From Austropuccinia psidii (taxonomy: Eukaryota; Basidiomycota; Pucciniomycetes; Pucciniales; Sphaerophragmiaceae): DNA of 64,000 bases. The notes under the pieces were generated by a model. That model was not told the DNA's origin, searched no databases, and saw only the letters and a program-made list of their open reading frames with translations. Below, one piece after another: positions 20,139 through 32,957 of the stretch; position 1 is the first letter of the stretch, and each line of letters begins with the position of its first letter. A program made the translations under genes and the position numbers. The DNA is taken from NCBI GenBank assembly GCA_023105745.1, contig JALGQZ010000004.1, positions 69,491,112 through 69,555,111 of the forward strand, read 5' to 3'.

Positions 20139-21966
20139 TGTAAGGTGTGGATATGAAACTTTGATTAAAAATCAATTACTTTTCCTGTCCTCAAAATTTG
20201 TATAAGGTAAAAATCAATTAAAAATAGTATGGAATATTATTTTTAAGAGAGAACACGCCAATTTTATTGTTTATAACTTTATTAGTATAAAACAATGATA
20301 TTATAAAAATTTATTGTTTTACCAACAATAAAAATTTATCCAAAAAATACTCTACAAGAGATATTTTAAGGCTACAAAAGAAATTTCTTCAAGAGCAATT
20401 TCAATTGGAATTAATTGAGCAAAGAACTGCAAGCAATTAATTAAAGAACAAAGTCTTTAAAAAGAATATTAAAGAGAAAACATGCCCAAAAGTGACCAGA
20501 GTGAATTTGGAAACAAAGTGACAAAGTTTACAGTGATGAAAGATGCTTTAATTCACTTTTGGGGTGGTTCAGGGGTAAAAATGATTATAAGAGTTACAAA
20601 CAATGATTATAATGATTTTTTCACGTGGTTAAAAACATTAAAATGATTTAAAAATGGTGGTTGGAATATTTGATTGATTGGTTTAACAGTGTTTAAACTA
20701 ATTAATAAAAGGAAAAGATTCTAACATGAAGAGAAAAGTGGGGCAAAAAAGACATTCTTTTATAGCCATCAATTCTCTTACTCCAAAAGTAAAATTTACT
20801 CTTGTCAGTCGTGAAAAACAGTCTGACAACAGAAAAGCCAATTATGGCATCATTGAACCCTGGTTTAGACCAAAAAAGGGCTGGTTTCAGCCATTTTTAG
20901 CCATTTTTGACCCTTAAATCAGCCATTACTATAGCAATACCAGGCCTAGAGCCTTCAAACCACGTCAGAATGTGTGTCAGAGGCATAGAAACCAGTTAAA
21001 ACAGTTTTTACTATGATTGTTTTATCTTAAGGGTAGGTTTACCCTCTTGGCAACAGCTAAAACTACCCCAGTTGGTATCAAAACCTCATCATCAATTGAG
21101 TCCACAGACCCTGTAACTCAATTCCAGGCCAAACGTGATGAACTTTTGCGTGAATTTTGACATCCCACGCCTGTCAGCAAGGATTTTGGGGGTCTAGCTC
21201 CCCCTTAGAGCTGGAGTTCCTTTTCCCCCCCAAATTTAATCTTTCCAATTTATTTTTCCTTTAATTCCTCATCATGTATTATACTTATAATTTACATATG
21301 TAATTCAATTGAATTGTACAGTACAATACAGTAATAATTGACACCTCATATGTAAATCAAAGTTCACTTATGTAATACACACGCACATTTTGACATTTCA
21401 ATTGAATTCAATTGAAAATACTTCAATTCCTCATAACTTCTAAGCTAAACACAACACCTCAATTTCAACACAAAAATCAATGGTTAACACCACATGTGGT
21501 GTGAATTAAATTTAAGTTTTGAGTATTTTCAACTTTTGTATTGAAAATACCAAAAACGTAATTTAAGCTTATTTAGAGTTGAGTTACAAGAATTTCACTC
21601 AGAGGTGACCCCACCTGATTTTTTATGAGGAATCCACTGGTGAAATAATTTCTATGTGTTTATTTATTGGATAAAAAGCTATAATAATATTTATTTAACT
21701 TTTTTCCAAATTTATTTATTATTTCACAATTTTGTTAAAATTTCATTTTTACTTAATTTTTTCAAGTATAAATGTAATTTTATACTTACAAAATTTAATA
21801 TATTTTTATTTTTAAATTGAAATTAATTTTTTATTTTTAATATAATTTTATATTTATATTTTGATTTTTATTTTAATAATATAAATAAATTTATTTTATT
21901 TATATTAATATGTTATTTTTGTATTTGTGGTCTTTTGGGTATATGAAATTACCTCTAAGGCTCACA
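20139..21966 (-). repeat. 5' LTR of A2
   Basis: 1828 bases, collinear with 14915-16741, followed on the right by the target duplicate GTTGG. The TATA box is at 20757-20764 (minus strand). It contains a G5/C5 hairpin near 21188-21205, upstream of the TATA box. Confidence 0.95.
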
Positions 21967-22143
21967 GTTGGTGAAGTAGGAATTGGCCAAAAGGCCAATG
22001 GCGGCAGGATATGGCCATTGGAAGGTGTTATGGCGTGGGGGCCAATTGGCCATAAAAGATATAATGTGACCAATTGGCCCCAACTTGGCTCCAGGTTGGA
22101 TTGCCACAACCATCAAGGAGGAGGGTCAAACTTGTGGTTGTGA
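21967..22143. other. Right part of the unassigned segment split by A2
   Basis: GC-rich sequence with TTGGCC and GGCCAATGG words like those at 14500-14900. It ends near TTGTGACA, beyond which C1 pol 3' sequence begins. I see no gene. Confidence 0.4.
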
Positions 22144-24590
22144 CATGAAGCTCAAAAATGATTGATTTTTCTACTCTTTAGACTTTCTTTCATGTCTGAA
22201 CCTTCTTAATAGTATATCAGAATTTGCAATATCCTTTTCAAGTAGCCGTTCATCTCCTTGAGTCGGAGTTCTATACCTTACAAGGTATTCCCTTTCTTTT
22301 TTGTTTCTTGTCCTTCTTTCTTTAAGCAATCTCACAATTTTCTTTTCTTCTCCTTTTTCTAAAGGGGGTATTTCAAGTGGGGGTTTACTTCTTAGTGGAA
22401 GTAGTTTCTTGTCACTTGAGCTATAAGGTTTTATTGGACTTACAGGAAAAGCTGGGGGTTTGTTCATTAATTCACCTATGAGCTGTAGTTGCACAGCATT
22501 AGGTTCATGTAGTGCCTTTATCGTAAATGGTCCTGAAAAGGAATCATTCAATTTCTTTGGGCCTTTTATATTATTGAGATTTAGAGTTGACACTAGGACC
22601 AAGTCTCCCATTTTGAAGTCAGGTTGTTTATGACTTTTATCCTATCCTTCTTTTGCATACTTGAAAGAATTATGCATACATCTGTTCGCATGTTGTCTTT
22701 CTTTGTCAAGAATCAACTTGAAGCTACTTTCTGTTGGGTATATATCCACTAAGTACTTTTTGAGGGTATAATAAGGAAGCCATTGGTTCCAGCCTTTTTC
22801 TAGCATTGTCGGTGTCTTGCCAGTTGATGAATGGATTGATTTTTTGTATGCCAGCTCAAGAGTTGGTATTAATCTACACCGATCATGGGTAAAACCATTA
22901 AAATCTTTGAATTCTAGGCCATAGGCACAGAATCTCCTGATCATTTCTTCTAAGGTCTGTATCATTCTTTCTTCTAGGCCATCAGTTTGGGGGTGGTAAG
23001 GTGTTGGGAATGAGAATGTTGTTCTAAACAGGTTATTGAGGTTTGTCCATAATGCTGAAGTGAATTTTGCGTCTCTATCACTTATGATATTTTGGAATAA
23101 GCCTGTGTGGCTAATAACTTTATTCCATATCATTACGTCTGTGTAAATAGCTGTGTAAGTGTTGTGACATGGTAAGAACATCGGAATTTTGCTTTATCTG
23201 TCAACTAATACTAGGAATGCATTATAACTTCTGTCTCCTCCTGGAGGTAAGGCTGTTACCCAGTCCAGGTGAGCTATTTCCCCAGGGGATTTTGGTTCCT
23301 GGATTTGGATCATCATTCCAAATTTCTTTCCTGTGGCTCTGTTTGCTTTATGGCATCTGTCACAGGTTTCGGAGTATTCTGCAACATCTTTCTTCCAATT
23401 TGGCCACCAAGAGCAGGTTTTTACCCTCTCTAGTGTTCTGTCTTCTGAGAGACGTCCAGCTGCAACACTATCATGACATTCATGTAGTATAGTGTTTATC
23501 AGATTTATATCTGTTAAAGCCATAACAAATTTATGTTTAGTTCTATGGTAGAGGAATCCATCAAGGAGGGGAATATTTCTTCATCATATGTTTTTTGCAT
23601 ATTTCATCCAGTTTTGATGAAAGTGAAGGGTCTTTACAGCCTTTCATTAGAAGTTGGAATAAGATATGGCAGTTTTTCTCCATTTTATAGGTTTCTTTAA
23701 CTTTGTTGAAGAGTTCTGTGCCTATATCTTTAATACATATGCCTTCTATATGGTGCCCTTCCTTTGGTACCCAAGCTGGATGCTGCTGGATTTTCAGGTG
23801 TATTTTCCAGAGCCATTGGCATAGACCATCTGCATTTTGATGTATATTACCAGATTTATGAGCTATAGTCATATTTCCTCAATAGTCTTGGATGGCGATT
23901 TGCCATCTTAGCATATGTCTATTTGGAGTTTTCATGTTTAATAAGGATTTTACTGCATTACAATCTGTAATTACATCAAACACTGTCCCATCAAAATAAT
24001 AGTGTAATTTTTGCAAATCCCACACTAAGCAGAGGCATTCCATTTTTCTTGCTCCATACCTTGCTCTTTTTGGCTTTATTTGTCTTTAAATGAAGCAAAT
24101 TGGTCCTTCAACAGGTTTTCATTGATGATTTGTGTCTGGTGTAGTGCAGCACCTAGTCCTTCTCCATAATTATCAATGTTTATTTTGAAGGCAAGCTTCC
24201 AATCTGGCATTAGAAGAAATGGGGCATTTGTTAAGGAATTTTTCAATTCTTTATATGCCTTGACTCTTTCTTCATTCAGTTCATAGACTTTCTGTTGGTC
24301 ACAGAGCTTATACAAGGACTTAGAAATTCTTGCAAAATCTCTTATATGCTGTCTGTAATAACCAGAAAGTCCTAGAAATGATTGAATTTCTTTTTTGGTT
24401 TGGGGAATTGGCTTCAATATTACTGCTGCTACTTTGTTCTTATCTATGCCCAAGCTTAGTCCAGATACAACATGTCCTAGTGCTTTGAGTTCCTTGTATT
24501 TAAAATGGCATTTTTTCAACAAAATCTTCATGTTTACTTTTACTATCTTTTGAAAGATTCTTTCTTGTTTTGTTAGGTGACTATCCCAAG
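22144..24590 (-). pseudogene. C1 pol, 3' half: RT thumb, RNase H, integrase, chromodomain
   Basis: On the minus strand the order is [11 protein letters not shown] and [16 protein letters not shown] (end of RT), [15 protein letters not shown] KSGNIHQNADG (RNase H), the integrase zinc region with CDRCHKAN, the core with LDWV, ISDRDAKF and LEERMIQT, then a GPF module and the chromodomain [10 protein letters not shown]. The frame is broken into at least five pieces by stops and frameshifts. It is the direct continuation of 34887-35186 across the B insertion, and its final bases join the unassigned segment at about 22143. Confidence 0.85.
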
Positions 24591-26514
24591 TGTAAGATGT
24601 GACTATGAAACTGGTGATAATATTACTATTAATCAACAGTACTATGTCTGTTCTTATGAAATATAATAATAAAATATTATTATAACCACAATTAAATAAT
24701 TAAAAAAAATTATTTCTTTCATGTGTTAAGCACTACTAGTGACTTTAACAGTGAGCAAGTAATTGTCTACAAGAATCAATTACAAGAAGAATTTAATAAT
24801 AAAAACTTCTTTATTAAAATAATAAAATTATTTTAATATATAATTATCTTTTGCAAGAATAATTATAAAGATAATTCTTGAAGAAAACTATTACTAGAAA
24901 AAAACTTTAAGAATTAAGAATAAATGACTCACTAATACTCCAAAGAACTTATTGAAAGGTAAGAGTAGAGAAATTTGACGTGGAATTGTGGATTTAAGGG
25001 ATCAAAAGGATTTATAACAGTATTACAACACAATATAGTTGGATTCTATGATTTCACGTCTTTCTGGATGATTTTGAAAGATTTAAAACACTTAAGAATA
25101 GCTTTAACTAATACTTACTTGTTGGTAATAATGATTTAATAAATTGATAAGATGATGATACGGAAAAAACAGCAAGAATAGGCTTCTTTTAAGTCAACAA
25201 CAGCTCACAGAGGCGTGCCATGCAGCAAAATGAAAAACCAGTGAGTGAGAAAACAATAAACCTTTTTGGATTAATGATTGCATCATCTGTTGTCACGTAA
25301 GATTATCATAATTACTTAATTGATGCTTTTACGTGACTACCAACCCCAATATGGTTAAGAATAAAAGGAGTAACATCTGTAAATCTTCTTTTATTCTAAA
25401 ATAATCATTGATTTCTCAAAGTTATCAATGCTATTGCCAATTTCATCACAGGTTGTAATTACTGTGAATTTTTGAAGATTCAGTGTTTCACGTAGAATGG
25501 TCAAAAATGGACTGTAAGTAAAACTTTTAATTTTACTAGTAAAACCATCATTCTTTTTGGTTGTACCATAGATAATACAGTTCTTCATTGGTCCTGAAAG
25601 TTTCAGGAAGATTCATTAAGAATTGTATTTTTAATGAATTTTTGAAGTTTTTACCTCATTTCTACGTAGAATTGCAAATAGCAGTATTTTGCTGGTTGCT
25701 ATGAGGTAAATCAATGAATATGGATCCCAAAAGGGTTTAATTACTCTTTTAGGGTCTAGTCATGGAAATTCATCAAGAATTGACGTGGTTACAGGAGCCT
25801 AAGTAGCTTATTACCTCCTTGGCACGTCAAAATAGCAGGTTATTTGCTATTTTTCTTATGATTACAGTAGGTGTAACTTGGTAACCAAGTTCCCAAAGAG
25901 TTTTAGTTTACCAATTGGGCTAAGATGAGCCATGGATCCATTCTCTGGAGCTATCCACGCCTCTGAGGCCTCAGAAGTTGGGTACCCTGGCTCTCTTTGA
26001 TGTCTTTTGTCCCCCTTGCTTAATTTTTACGTCAAAATAGTAATTTAAGCTTAAAGTGAGATATCCACTATGGGTGTACCAAAAGTCCATGTAAGAATAC
26101 CATAATATTAAGTGCTCAAAACATGCATAACACTATTCTTAGTGCATATGTAACATGGGATTTCTCACTTTCCCATTATTTTGGCTAAAAATCAAGAAAA
26201 ACAAAAATTTTCACGGATCTTTTATGTGGTATTAATGATGTGGTATTGAAGTATTTTCCATTTTACCACCTCAAATACTTATATTGAGCTTATTCACTCT
26301 ATGGAGCTACCCTAGGTGAATTTTTGTGTAGAATCCAAATCTGGTCTTAAATCCATGGATTTACTTACTCAATAAAAAGTTATTCATCTTTTCTGAAATT
26401 GAAAATGATGAATTTCGGATATATGCATGACTTATGAGTTTTGCATAATTCAAAATTTCTTTTTAAGATAATTGTGGCCTATTTGGGTATGTAAAATATA
26501 CCTCAAGGCTCACA
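24591..26514 (-). repeat. 3' LTR of B
   Basis: On the plus strand it runs TGTAAGATGTGACTATG to AAGGCTCACA. It is nearly identical to 32958-34881. The outer flank is the target duplicate CCAAG and the inner flank is the purine tract. Confidence 0.97.
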
Positions 26515-26555
26515 TTCCCTCCCACCAAAAAATAAAATTGTACTACAATTTTATT
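26515..26555 (-). promoter_or_regulatory. Hairpin, T-run and polypurine tract of B
   Basis: On the minus strand AATAAAATTGT-AGT-ACAATTTTATT (26531-26555) has perfect 11-base arms. A T-run follows and then GGTGGGAGGGAA (26515-26526) next to the LTR. Here the hairpin lies about 100 bases after the gag-pol stop. Confidence 0.8.
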
Positions 26556-26654
26556 AGTGATAAAAGAATAAGGCCCCAAAGGGGGGTAATGTCCACTGTC
26601 CAACCTCTTCAAATTCCTCATATCAAGTAATTTAAAGCACATTTATAGACATAT

Positions 26655-29600
26655 TCAGGCTTGTGGCCTTCTTTCATGTCTAAATCTTCTTAAGAGTTTA
26701 TCTGAGTCAGGTATTTCTGATTCTGCCATCCATTCATCTTCATGTACTGGATTTCTATATCTGACAAGATATTCTCTTTGATTTTTACCCCTAAGTCTCC
26801 TTTCTTTAATGACTTTCTTTATCTTTTTGTCTTCATTCTGTTCCACAGGTGGTACAGTTAAAGGAGTTGGGTTTCTTAAAGGAAACAATTCTTTATCAGC
26901 TGGTTGATAAGGTTTTATCAAGCTGACTGGAAATGTGGGGTGTTTATTTTCCAATTCACCACTCAATTCCACTTGAACTGCATTGGTTCCATGTAAAGCA
27001 ACAATAACAAAAGGTCCTACATAAGAATCTTTAAGTTTCTTTGGGCCTTTGATATTATTAAGATTCAAGGTTGAAACCAGAACTAAGTCCCCTACTTTGA
27101 AGTCTGGTACTTTATGACTCTTGTCCCACTTCTGTTTTGCATAATCAAAAGCATCATCCATACTCTGTTTTGCATGGTGTTTTACTTTATCTAGCATTAA
27201 TTTGAAGCTGGAAGCTGTAGGATGAATGTCTATCAAGTCTTTCCTCAGTGTGTCTGCTGGGAGTCTTGGATTCCATCCTTTTTCTAACATAGCAGGAGTT
27301 TGTCCTGTGGAAGAGTGGACTGATGTCTTGTATGCCAATTCTAATGCAGGTATCAGAGTGCACCAGTCATGGGTAAAGCCATCTGAGTCTTTGAATTCTA
27401 ATCCATAAGCACAAAATCTCCTGATCATGTCTTCTAAAGTTTGAATCATCCTCTCTGCTAGCCCATCTGTTTGAGGGTGATATGCTGTAGAGAATGATAA
27501 CTTAGTCCCAAACAATCTATGAAGATTGGTCCAAAGTGCAGATGTGAATTTGGGATCTCTGTCACTTATGATATTCTTAAATAACCCTGTATGAGAAATA
27601 ACTCTACTCCATAAAAGAAGAGCTGTATCCATAGCAGTGTCATCTTTATGACATGGTAAGAATATGGGAGTTTTGCTATATCTGTCTACAATGACTAAAC
27701 AAGCATTATAACTTTTGTCACCACTTGGAGGAAGTGCTGTGACCCAATCCATGTGAACAACTTCCCAAGGGGATTTTGGTTCTTGAATATGGATCATCAA
27801 TCCAAATTTCTTGCCTGTACTCCTGTTTGCTTTTTGGCATCTATCACAGGTATGGCAATACTCAATGGTTTCTTTTCTCCAAGATGGCCACCATGCACAG
27901 TTTTTTACTTTTTCAAGTGTTCTGTCTTCTGATAGGTGTCCAGAGTAAATGCTATCATGGCATTCATGAAGAATGGTATTGATAAGCAATCTACTACACA
28001 GTGTCATCACACAAGAATGTTTTGTTCTATGGTAAATAATCCCATCAAACAAGTGAAATCTTCCTTCAGAATAGGAATTTTTCCAAACTTCATCTAGTGC
28101 ATTAACCAAAGATGTGTCTTTGCAGTCTTTATCCAATAAAGAAGTCAAGATATGGCAATTCTTGTCTTGTTTATAAGACTCTCTGACCTCTTCAAAGAAT
28201 TCAGTCCCAATATCAGTTATGTTAATTCCTTCAATTGGAATCTGTGGTTCAGCTTCCAAAGGTACATAAGCTGGGTTATCAGGAGTGTTGGCTAAAGCCC
28301 ATCTACTAAGTCCATCAGCATTTTTGTGGATGTTTCCTGCTTTATGAACTATAGTCATGTTTCCTCTATATTCTTGAATGGCTATTTGCCATCTCAACAT
28401 ATGTCTGTTGGGAGTTTTCATGTTAAGAAGTGATTTTATGGCATTACAGTCAGTTATCACTTGAAAAACACTGCCATCAAGGTAATAGTGTAATTTCTCA
28501 AGTGCCCATACCAAACATAAGCACTCCATTTGGCTTGCACCATATCTGGCTTCTGTTGGTTTGATTTGCCTTGAGATATAACAAACTGGTCCTTCTGTAG
28601 GTTTGTCATCAATAATCTGGACTTGATGTAGGGCTGCCCCTAGTCCATCTCCACATGCATCAATGTACAATTTAAAAGGAATATTCCAGTCAGGCATGAG
28701 GAGTAAAGGTGCTTCTGTAAGGGCTTTCTTTATCTTCTCATAAGCTTTAATTCTTTCCTGTGTCATCTCAAATACAATCTGTTGATCACAGATTCTATAG
28801 AGTGACTTGGCTAGAATTGCAAAATCTTTCAAGTGTTGCCTATAGTAACTAGCAAATCCAAGGAAAGACATCATTTCTTTTTTATTCTGGGGTATTGGCT
28901 TAAGTAACACTGCTGCTACTTTATTCTTGTCAATACCCAAGCTCAAACCAGAAACAACATGTCCTAATGCTTTGAGTTCTTCAAAACCAAAATTGCATTT
29001 CTTAAGTGAAATTTTCATGTTCACTTCTGCAACTTTATGAAGTACTCTTGCAAGTCTTTCAAGGTGCAGAGACCATGAGTCAGAACATATAATAATATCA
29101 TCAATATAAATGATAAGCCATCCTTCAGACAACTCTGTGGGGAAGATGGTATTCATCATTCTTTGATAATGAGATGGAGCATTTTTAATGCCAAATGGAA
29201 TTCTAAGATACTCAAAAATGCCACAGTGGGTGATAATTCTAAGTAATTTCTTAGCTTTAGGCGTCAAAAAATTTTGATGAAAACCTTTCAATGCATCCAT
29301 TGATGTTATATACCTGGCTTTAGACAATTGAGTCAAGGTTTCTTGAATTCTAGGGATTGGATACCTATCTGGAACTGTGTAGGTATTCAAAGCTCTAAAA
29401 TCTCCAACCATTCTTGACTTATCATTATGCCATGCAATAATAACAGGTGTTGTCACTTCAACTTCCTCATTAAGGCCTACTTTCCTTAGCACACCAAGTT
29501 GGATCAACTCTTGGATATGTTTTTCCAAGGCCTCTCTAGCTCTGGGACTGGCTGGATAATCTGGTCTTCTAAGTACTGGAGGATATGGTCTGTCAATATT

Positions 29601-32363
29601 AAGATTAATATCAACTTCATGTCCTCTTATAGCGCCTAATGGTTCATTATCAGAGGCAAATGCATTTTTATATGTGTATAACACATTAATAAGCTCATTC
29701 CTCATCTTTGGTGACAATGATTGATTAATTTTTGCTTCAACAAGTTGATTAGTCACAAATTCATCTTTGTAAGTATCTTTGACAGAAGATACTACAGATA
29801 TCTGTTTTGGCATATTGGAGAAAGCAAATTTTTGTCTCTTGTTATCTCCAATTGTGAAATATCTGTCTTTATGGTTATTTATATCAATAGCATAAATATT
29901 TAAGTAATCATTTCCAAGAATGATGTGCTGAGATGTGCAATTATCCATTACTACAATCTCAGTTTTCATTCTTACACTTCCTGCTGGATGTGGGAATACA
30001 ATATTAGTGTCCAATATGCCCAAGGGGTACATATTGTTACTGGCACTACTGAATTGTACACCTTCTATTGGTAATAGATGGTTTTTCCATTCAGGAAGTA
30101 TAATTTGGAGATAATCTTTGCCAACACAAGTGCAGAATGCCCCTGTATCCAAATTTACTTTGGCTTCAATATCACGCATCAGAACTGATGTGATACAGGA
30201 TGCTCCAGCAGTATAACCCTTTCCTCTAGCAGGTTTTGTCTTACACATTCTGGCATCTTGGATATTGATCAGGTTGCAGCAATCTTCACTGTACTGTGGC
30301 AAGTGGGTATGGACTTCTGTGACCTCAAAGAAAGCTGAAATGTTTTCAATGGGATAATCCTCCACTGGTGTATCTTCAGAGACTGCAGAATCTTGATCAG
30401 ACTCCTCTTTCTCTTCAGTACACTGAATTTCTTCAATGACTTGAACTTCATTGATTTTTGTCTTTTTAGGACAAGTGTTGGCTAAATGTGAAGTACTTCC
30501 ACATTTATGACACTTCAAAACAGGTCTTTCTGGTCTTCTTTCCTCTCTAGGAATCTTTGAGACTATTTTGGACTCTATTGGGTTTTTAATCCAAGTCTTA
30601 CCAATTCTTGTCCTGGTAATGATATCTTCCATAGCATTAATGTAGTCCTCTGTTGAACAAGGTTCCACACATCTGCTTTTGATAGCATGTTCCAGTTCTC
30701 CTCCACACTTTCTTAATATTTTCATATTAGTCATAGTGTCAGACATATCTGGGTGTAAAGCAGATAATCTGTCTTTTTGTTTGAAGAACCAAGTAAGTGG
30801 TTTGTCTTTTTCTGAGTTAAAAATGGCACTTTCAAAAGCATTCTCCATTTTAAACCTCCAAGAATTATTGGCCCATTTGGTAATCACTTCAGATTTCCAC
30901 CAAGACCAGTCATGTTTACCATGATCAATCCTCATTTTGTAATACCATTTCTTTGCAGTTCTGGTAAACAAACAGTGTAATTTTCCCACTATGATTTCAT
31001 CAGGTATATTAAAGTCTTCTTGCAACATATCAATAGTTCTAATGAATTCAATATGGTTATATTCTCCTTCACCAGAGAATGTTGGCCATTCTTCTATTTT
31101 GGGAATATCTCTTGCAGAGTAGGCATTTTCTCCTAAGAATGGAGTCAAACTTTCTTTGACAGAAATTTTTTCTTCAGTCAAAGGTGTAGAATGTCTTGGC
31201 ATATGTGGTTCATGATTCTTATGAATTTGCTCCACACTTGCAATTATATCATTCTTCAATTTCTGCCTCTCACTGTCACTTTTTGCTAAATGTATAGCAA
31301 ATTGATTGGTGTTCTTAACTATTTGTAAGACATGGTCTTCAAGAGTTTTAAGTCTATCATTTACTTTAAAAATGGAAGGATCCTCTGTGTCATTATTTTG
31401 ACATTGGGTCTCAATTCTTTCACAAGCATTGCTAATTGACTCAAGGGTGACAGTTGTCAAGTGATGCCAATCAGAATGTTGCTTGTCATTTTTCTTTAAA
31501 TCATTGATGTCTAATGTAATTTGCTTCAACTTTGACTCAAGTTTGCCAATTTCTACACTAATACTTCTATGTACATCATTTACTTGCGTGGAAAAGTCCT
31601 GTTCATCCTTTCCTGCTCCTTGGCTGTGAATTCCATAAGAGTTCTGGCCATATTGAAGACACTGTCCACGGCTGAAGGCTCCAATTTGGGGATCCTGTAC
31701 CCTTGTGGGTAAGGTCTGTGCCAATTGGCTTTGCCTTTGCCCTTGCCCTGATGGTTCTTGGGACCTCTCTGTTTCTTTTGAGGTCCTTTGGGCTTGTCCT
31801 TGGGCGCTTCTGGAGCTGGTTTGGAGCTGGTAGATGCCACTGGTGCCTCTGTCTCCAAAGCTGGAGTCATTTCCAACTCTTTCTTCTGGTCTATGGATAA
31901 AAGACTTTGGTTCTTCAACCAATTCTTTATCTTTTTGACCTTGTCTTTGCAAGACACGGGGCTCCATCCTCCTAAGAGTTCTATGGTCTTCTCCTGACCC
32001 AGAAAGCTCTTGATGTGTAAGTAGGAGTTCATGGCCCCCTGCCAAAGGCTTGGGCAGATTTCCCACTCCTCTTCCTTGGCTGCTCTGAACCAGTTTTTGT
32101 ACTGGCATTGATATATTTCTATTGCTGCCACCTGAAAGTGGTTCAGCCCTGGAAATATTACCATAAATCAGTTCAGGCTCAGAATTTACGTCAAACTCTG
32201 TTGGTACAGACCTTGGGGAATGGGGGGCAACTCTGGCATCCTCCATATGTGCCTTTCTTGTGGAAGATTTGGCACTTCTGGATTTGGTCTTGCCTCTTCC
32301 TTGTCCACATCCATCTAGTTGGACTGAATAGTTGCTTCCATTTCTGGTATGCACCATTTTCAC
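26655..32363 (-). CDS. gag-pol polyprotein of the B element
   Basis: A single 1902-residue frame encodes all replication functions. Approximate residues are: Gln/Ser-rich N-terminus 1-260, overlapping the accessory ORF; coiled-coil matrix-like part 260-400; capsid-like region 420-560; CCHC knuckle [14 protein letters not shown] near 615; aspartic protease [10 protein letters not shown] near 738; reverse transcriptase about 905-1135 with YIDD near 1086; RNase H 1225-1350 ([21 protein letters not shown]); integrase zinc domain 1466-1508; integrase core D, D, E near 1539 (MDWV), 1599 (SDRDPKF) and 1634 (LAERM); GPF/Y module; chromodomain 1840-1888. All catalytic residues are present. The chromodomain suggests targeting to marked chromatin. 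The start ATG lies inside the proposed accessory-ORF intron, so only unspliced RNA would encode this protein. Confidence 0.95.
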   Translation of the reverse strand: MKMVHTRNGSNYSVQLDGCGQGRGKTKSRSAKSSTRKAHMEDARVAPHSPRSVPTEFDVNSEPELIYGNISRAEPLSGGSNRNISMPVQKLVQSSQGRGVGNLPKPLAGGHELLLTHQELSGSGEDHRTLRRMEPRVLQRQGQKDKELVEEPKSFIHRPEERVGNDSSFGDRGTSGIYQLQTSSRSAQGQAQRTSKETERSQEPSGQGQRQSQLAQTLPTRVQDPQIGAFSRGQCLQYGQNSYGIHSQGAGKDEQDFSTQVNDVHRSISVEIGKLESKLKQITLDINDLKKNDKQHSDWHHLTTVTLESISNACERIETQCQNNDTEDPSIFKVNDRLKTLEDHVLQIVKNTNQFAIHLAKSDSERQKLKNDIIASVEQIHKNHEPHMPRHSTPLTEEKISVKESLTPFLGENAYSARDIPKIEEWPTFSGEGEYNHIEFIRTIDMLQEDFNIPDEIIVGKLHCLFTRTAKKWYYKMRIDHGKHDWSWWKSEVITKWANNSWRFKMENAFESAIFNSEKDKPLTWFFKQKDRLSALHPDMSDTMTNMKILRKCGGELEHAIKSRCVEPCSTEDYINAMEDIITRTRIGKTWIKNPIESKIVSKIPREERRPERPVLKCHKCGSTSHLANTCPKKTKINEVQVIEEIQCTEEKEESDQDSAVSEDTPVEDYPIENISAFFEVTEVHTHLPQYSEDCCNLINIQDARMCKTKPARGKGYTAGASCITSVLMRDIEAKVNLDTGAFCTCVGKDYLQIILPEWKNHLLPIEGVQFSSASNNMYPLGILDTNIVFPHPAGSVRMKTEIVVMDNCTSQHIILGNDYLNIYAIDINNHKDRYFTIGDNKRQKFAFSNMPKQISVVSSVKDTYKDEFVTNQLVEAKINQSLSPKMRNELINVLYTYKNAFASDNEPLGAIRGHEVDINLNIDRPYPPVLRRPDYPASPRAREALEKHIQELIQLGVLRKVGLNEEVEVTTPVIIAWHNDKSRMVGDFRALNTYTVPDRYPIPRIQETLTQLSKARYITSMDALKGFHQNFLTPKAKKLLRIITHCGIFEYLRIPFGIKNAPSHYQRMMNTIFPTELSEGWLIIYIDDIIICSDSWSLHLERLARVLHKVAEVNMKISLKKCNFGFEELKALGHVVSGLSLGIDKNKVAAVLLKPIPQNKKEMMSFLGFASYYRQHLKDFAILAKSLYRICDQQIVFEMTQERIKAYEKIKKALTEAPLLLMPDWNIPFKLYIDACGDGLGAALHQVQIIDDKPTEGPVCYISRQIKPTEARYGASQMECLCLVWALEKLHYYLDGSVFQVITDCNAIKSLLNMKTPNRHMLRWQIAIQEYRGNMTIVHKAGNIHKNADGLSRWALANTPDNPAYVPLEAEPQIPIEGINITDIGTEFFEEVRESYKQDKNCHILTSLLDKDCKDTSLVNALDEVWKNSYSEGRFHLFDGIIYHRTKHSCVMTLCSRLLINTILHECHDSIYSGHLSEDRTLEKVKNCAWWPSWRKETIEYCHTCDRCQKANRSTGKKFGLMIHIQEPKSPWEVVHMDWVTALPPSGDKSYNACLVIVDRYSKTPIFLPCHKDDTAMDTALLLWSRVISHTGLFKNIISDRDPKFTSALWTNLHRLFGTKLSFSTAYHPQTDGLAERMIQTLEDMIRRFCAYGLEFKDSDGFTHDWCTLIPALELAYKTSVHSSTGQTPAMLEKGWNPRLPADTLRKDLIDIHPTASSFKLMLDKVKHHAKQSMDDAFDYAKQKWDKSHKVPDFKVGDLVLVSTLNLNNIKGPKKLKDSYVGPFVIVALHGTNAVQVELSGELENKHPTFPVSLIKPYQPADKELFPLRNPTPLTVPPVEQNEDKKIKKVIKERRLRGKNQREYLVRYRNPVHEDEWMAESEIPDSDKLLRRFRHERRPQA

Positions 32364-32567
32364 GTCAATTTAAAGATAAAAGGTGAGAATATAAGATAAA
32401 ATACACACCTTTTGGTGGTAATTTAGCTTTTTCTGAGTTGAATAAGGTGCCTCTTTTAGCAATCTGCACCTCAATACTGTCTTCAGATTCTGCTTCTGAA
32501 GATTCTGGACTATTGATGTATCTTTTACTGAGTCTGTTACCAGCTGCACAGTATTTGATTAAAGACA
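31580..32567 (-). CDS. Spliced accessory ORF of B overlapping gag-pol
   Basis: Proposed exons are 32567-32409, 32323-32190 and 32131-31580. Exon 1 follows TTTAAG|TGTCTT. Introns 32408-32324 (donor GTGTGT, acceptor ATTCAG) and 32189-32132 (donor GTAAAT, acceptor TTTCAG) are GT-AG, 85 and 58 bases long, and keep the frame. The second junction moves reading into the +1 frame relative to gag-pol. The product is about 280 residues, against 281 predicted for family A. It shares [23 protein letters not shown], a basic KGKGK stretch, [21 protein letters not shown] and the final FPRK with the A and C proteins. The first intron removes the gag-pol start codon. The function is unknown. The initiating ATG is not seen in exon 1. 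Confidence 0.55.
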
Positions 32568-32939
32568 CTTAAAGAAAAAAAATATGATAAAAGAAATTAT
32601 TTTTGTGTTTTAAGATATTTTTAAAAGATTTTTTATGAATTTTATTATTTTTTAATATTAAAAAAAAATTATTCTTTTTAAAGAAAAAAATTAAAATTTA
32701 AGATTTTGAATGAAAATTAATTCAGAGTAACTCAAAGAATAATTTTATAAGTTTTTGGATGTGAAAAAGCCACGTGTAAAACAGTATAAAATTAAACCAA
32801 ATTCCTCAATGAAAAAGATTTCCAAAACAATTTCAAAAATAAGAATTATTTTGACTTTAAAATGAAAGAAAAAAAAATATTCAATTAATATATTCTAGAG
32901 CTTAAAAATATATTAATTAAGGGTACAAGGTTCAAAAAA

Positions 32940-32955
32940 CACGGCCAGGCCCCCA
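32940..32955 (-). promoter_or_regulatory. Primer-binding site of B
   Basis: TGGGGGCCTGGCCGTG on the minus strand, two bases from the LTR end. It is shared with C1 and, with changes, with A, and is consistent with a tRNA-Pro-like primer. Confidence 0.75.
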
Positions 32956-32957
32956 AA

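Larger units (their letters stand above)
14915..21966 (-). mobile_element. Family A gypsy element A2, internally rearranged
   Basis: Two full LTRs (1827 and 1828 bases) flank 3397 internal bases, and GTTGG is duplicated at 14910-14914 and 21967-21971. The element has a primer site, accessory exons, a long gag ORF and a purine tract, but pol is reduced to three short pieces in scrambled order. It could be moved only by proteins of a related autonomous copy. The LTRs differ at a low percentage of positions by eye, so it is older than B but not ancient. Confidence 0.95.

Noticed and set aside
21188..21206. G5/C5 hairpin in LTR A partly complementary to the primer site, suggesting self-priming
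   Set aside because: It lies upstream of the TATA box, so it is absent from the RNA 5' end, and families B and C lack it. A tRNA primer fits better.
26515..26555. Hairpin plus T-run as a bacterial-type terminator
   Set aside because: Position next to a polypurine tract in a eukaryotic retroelement makes that reading wrong.
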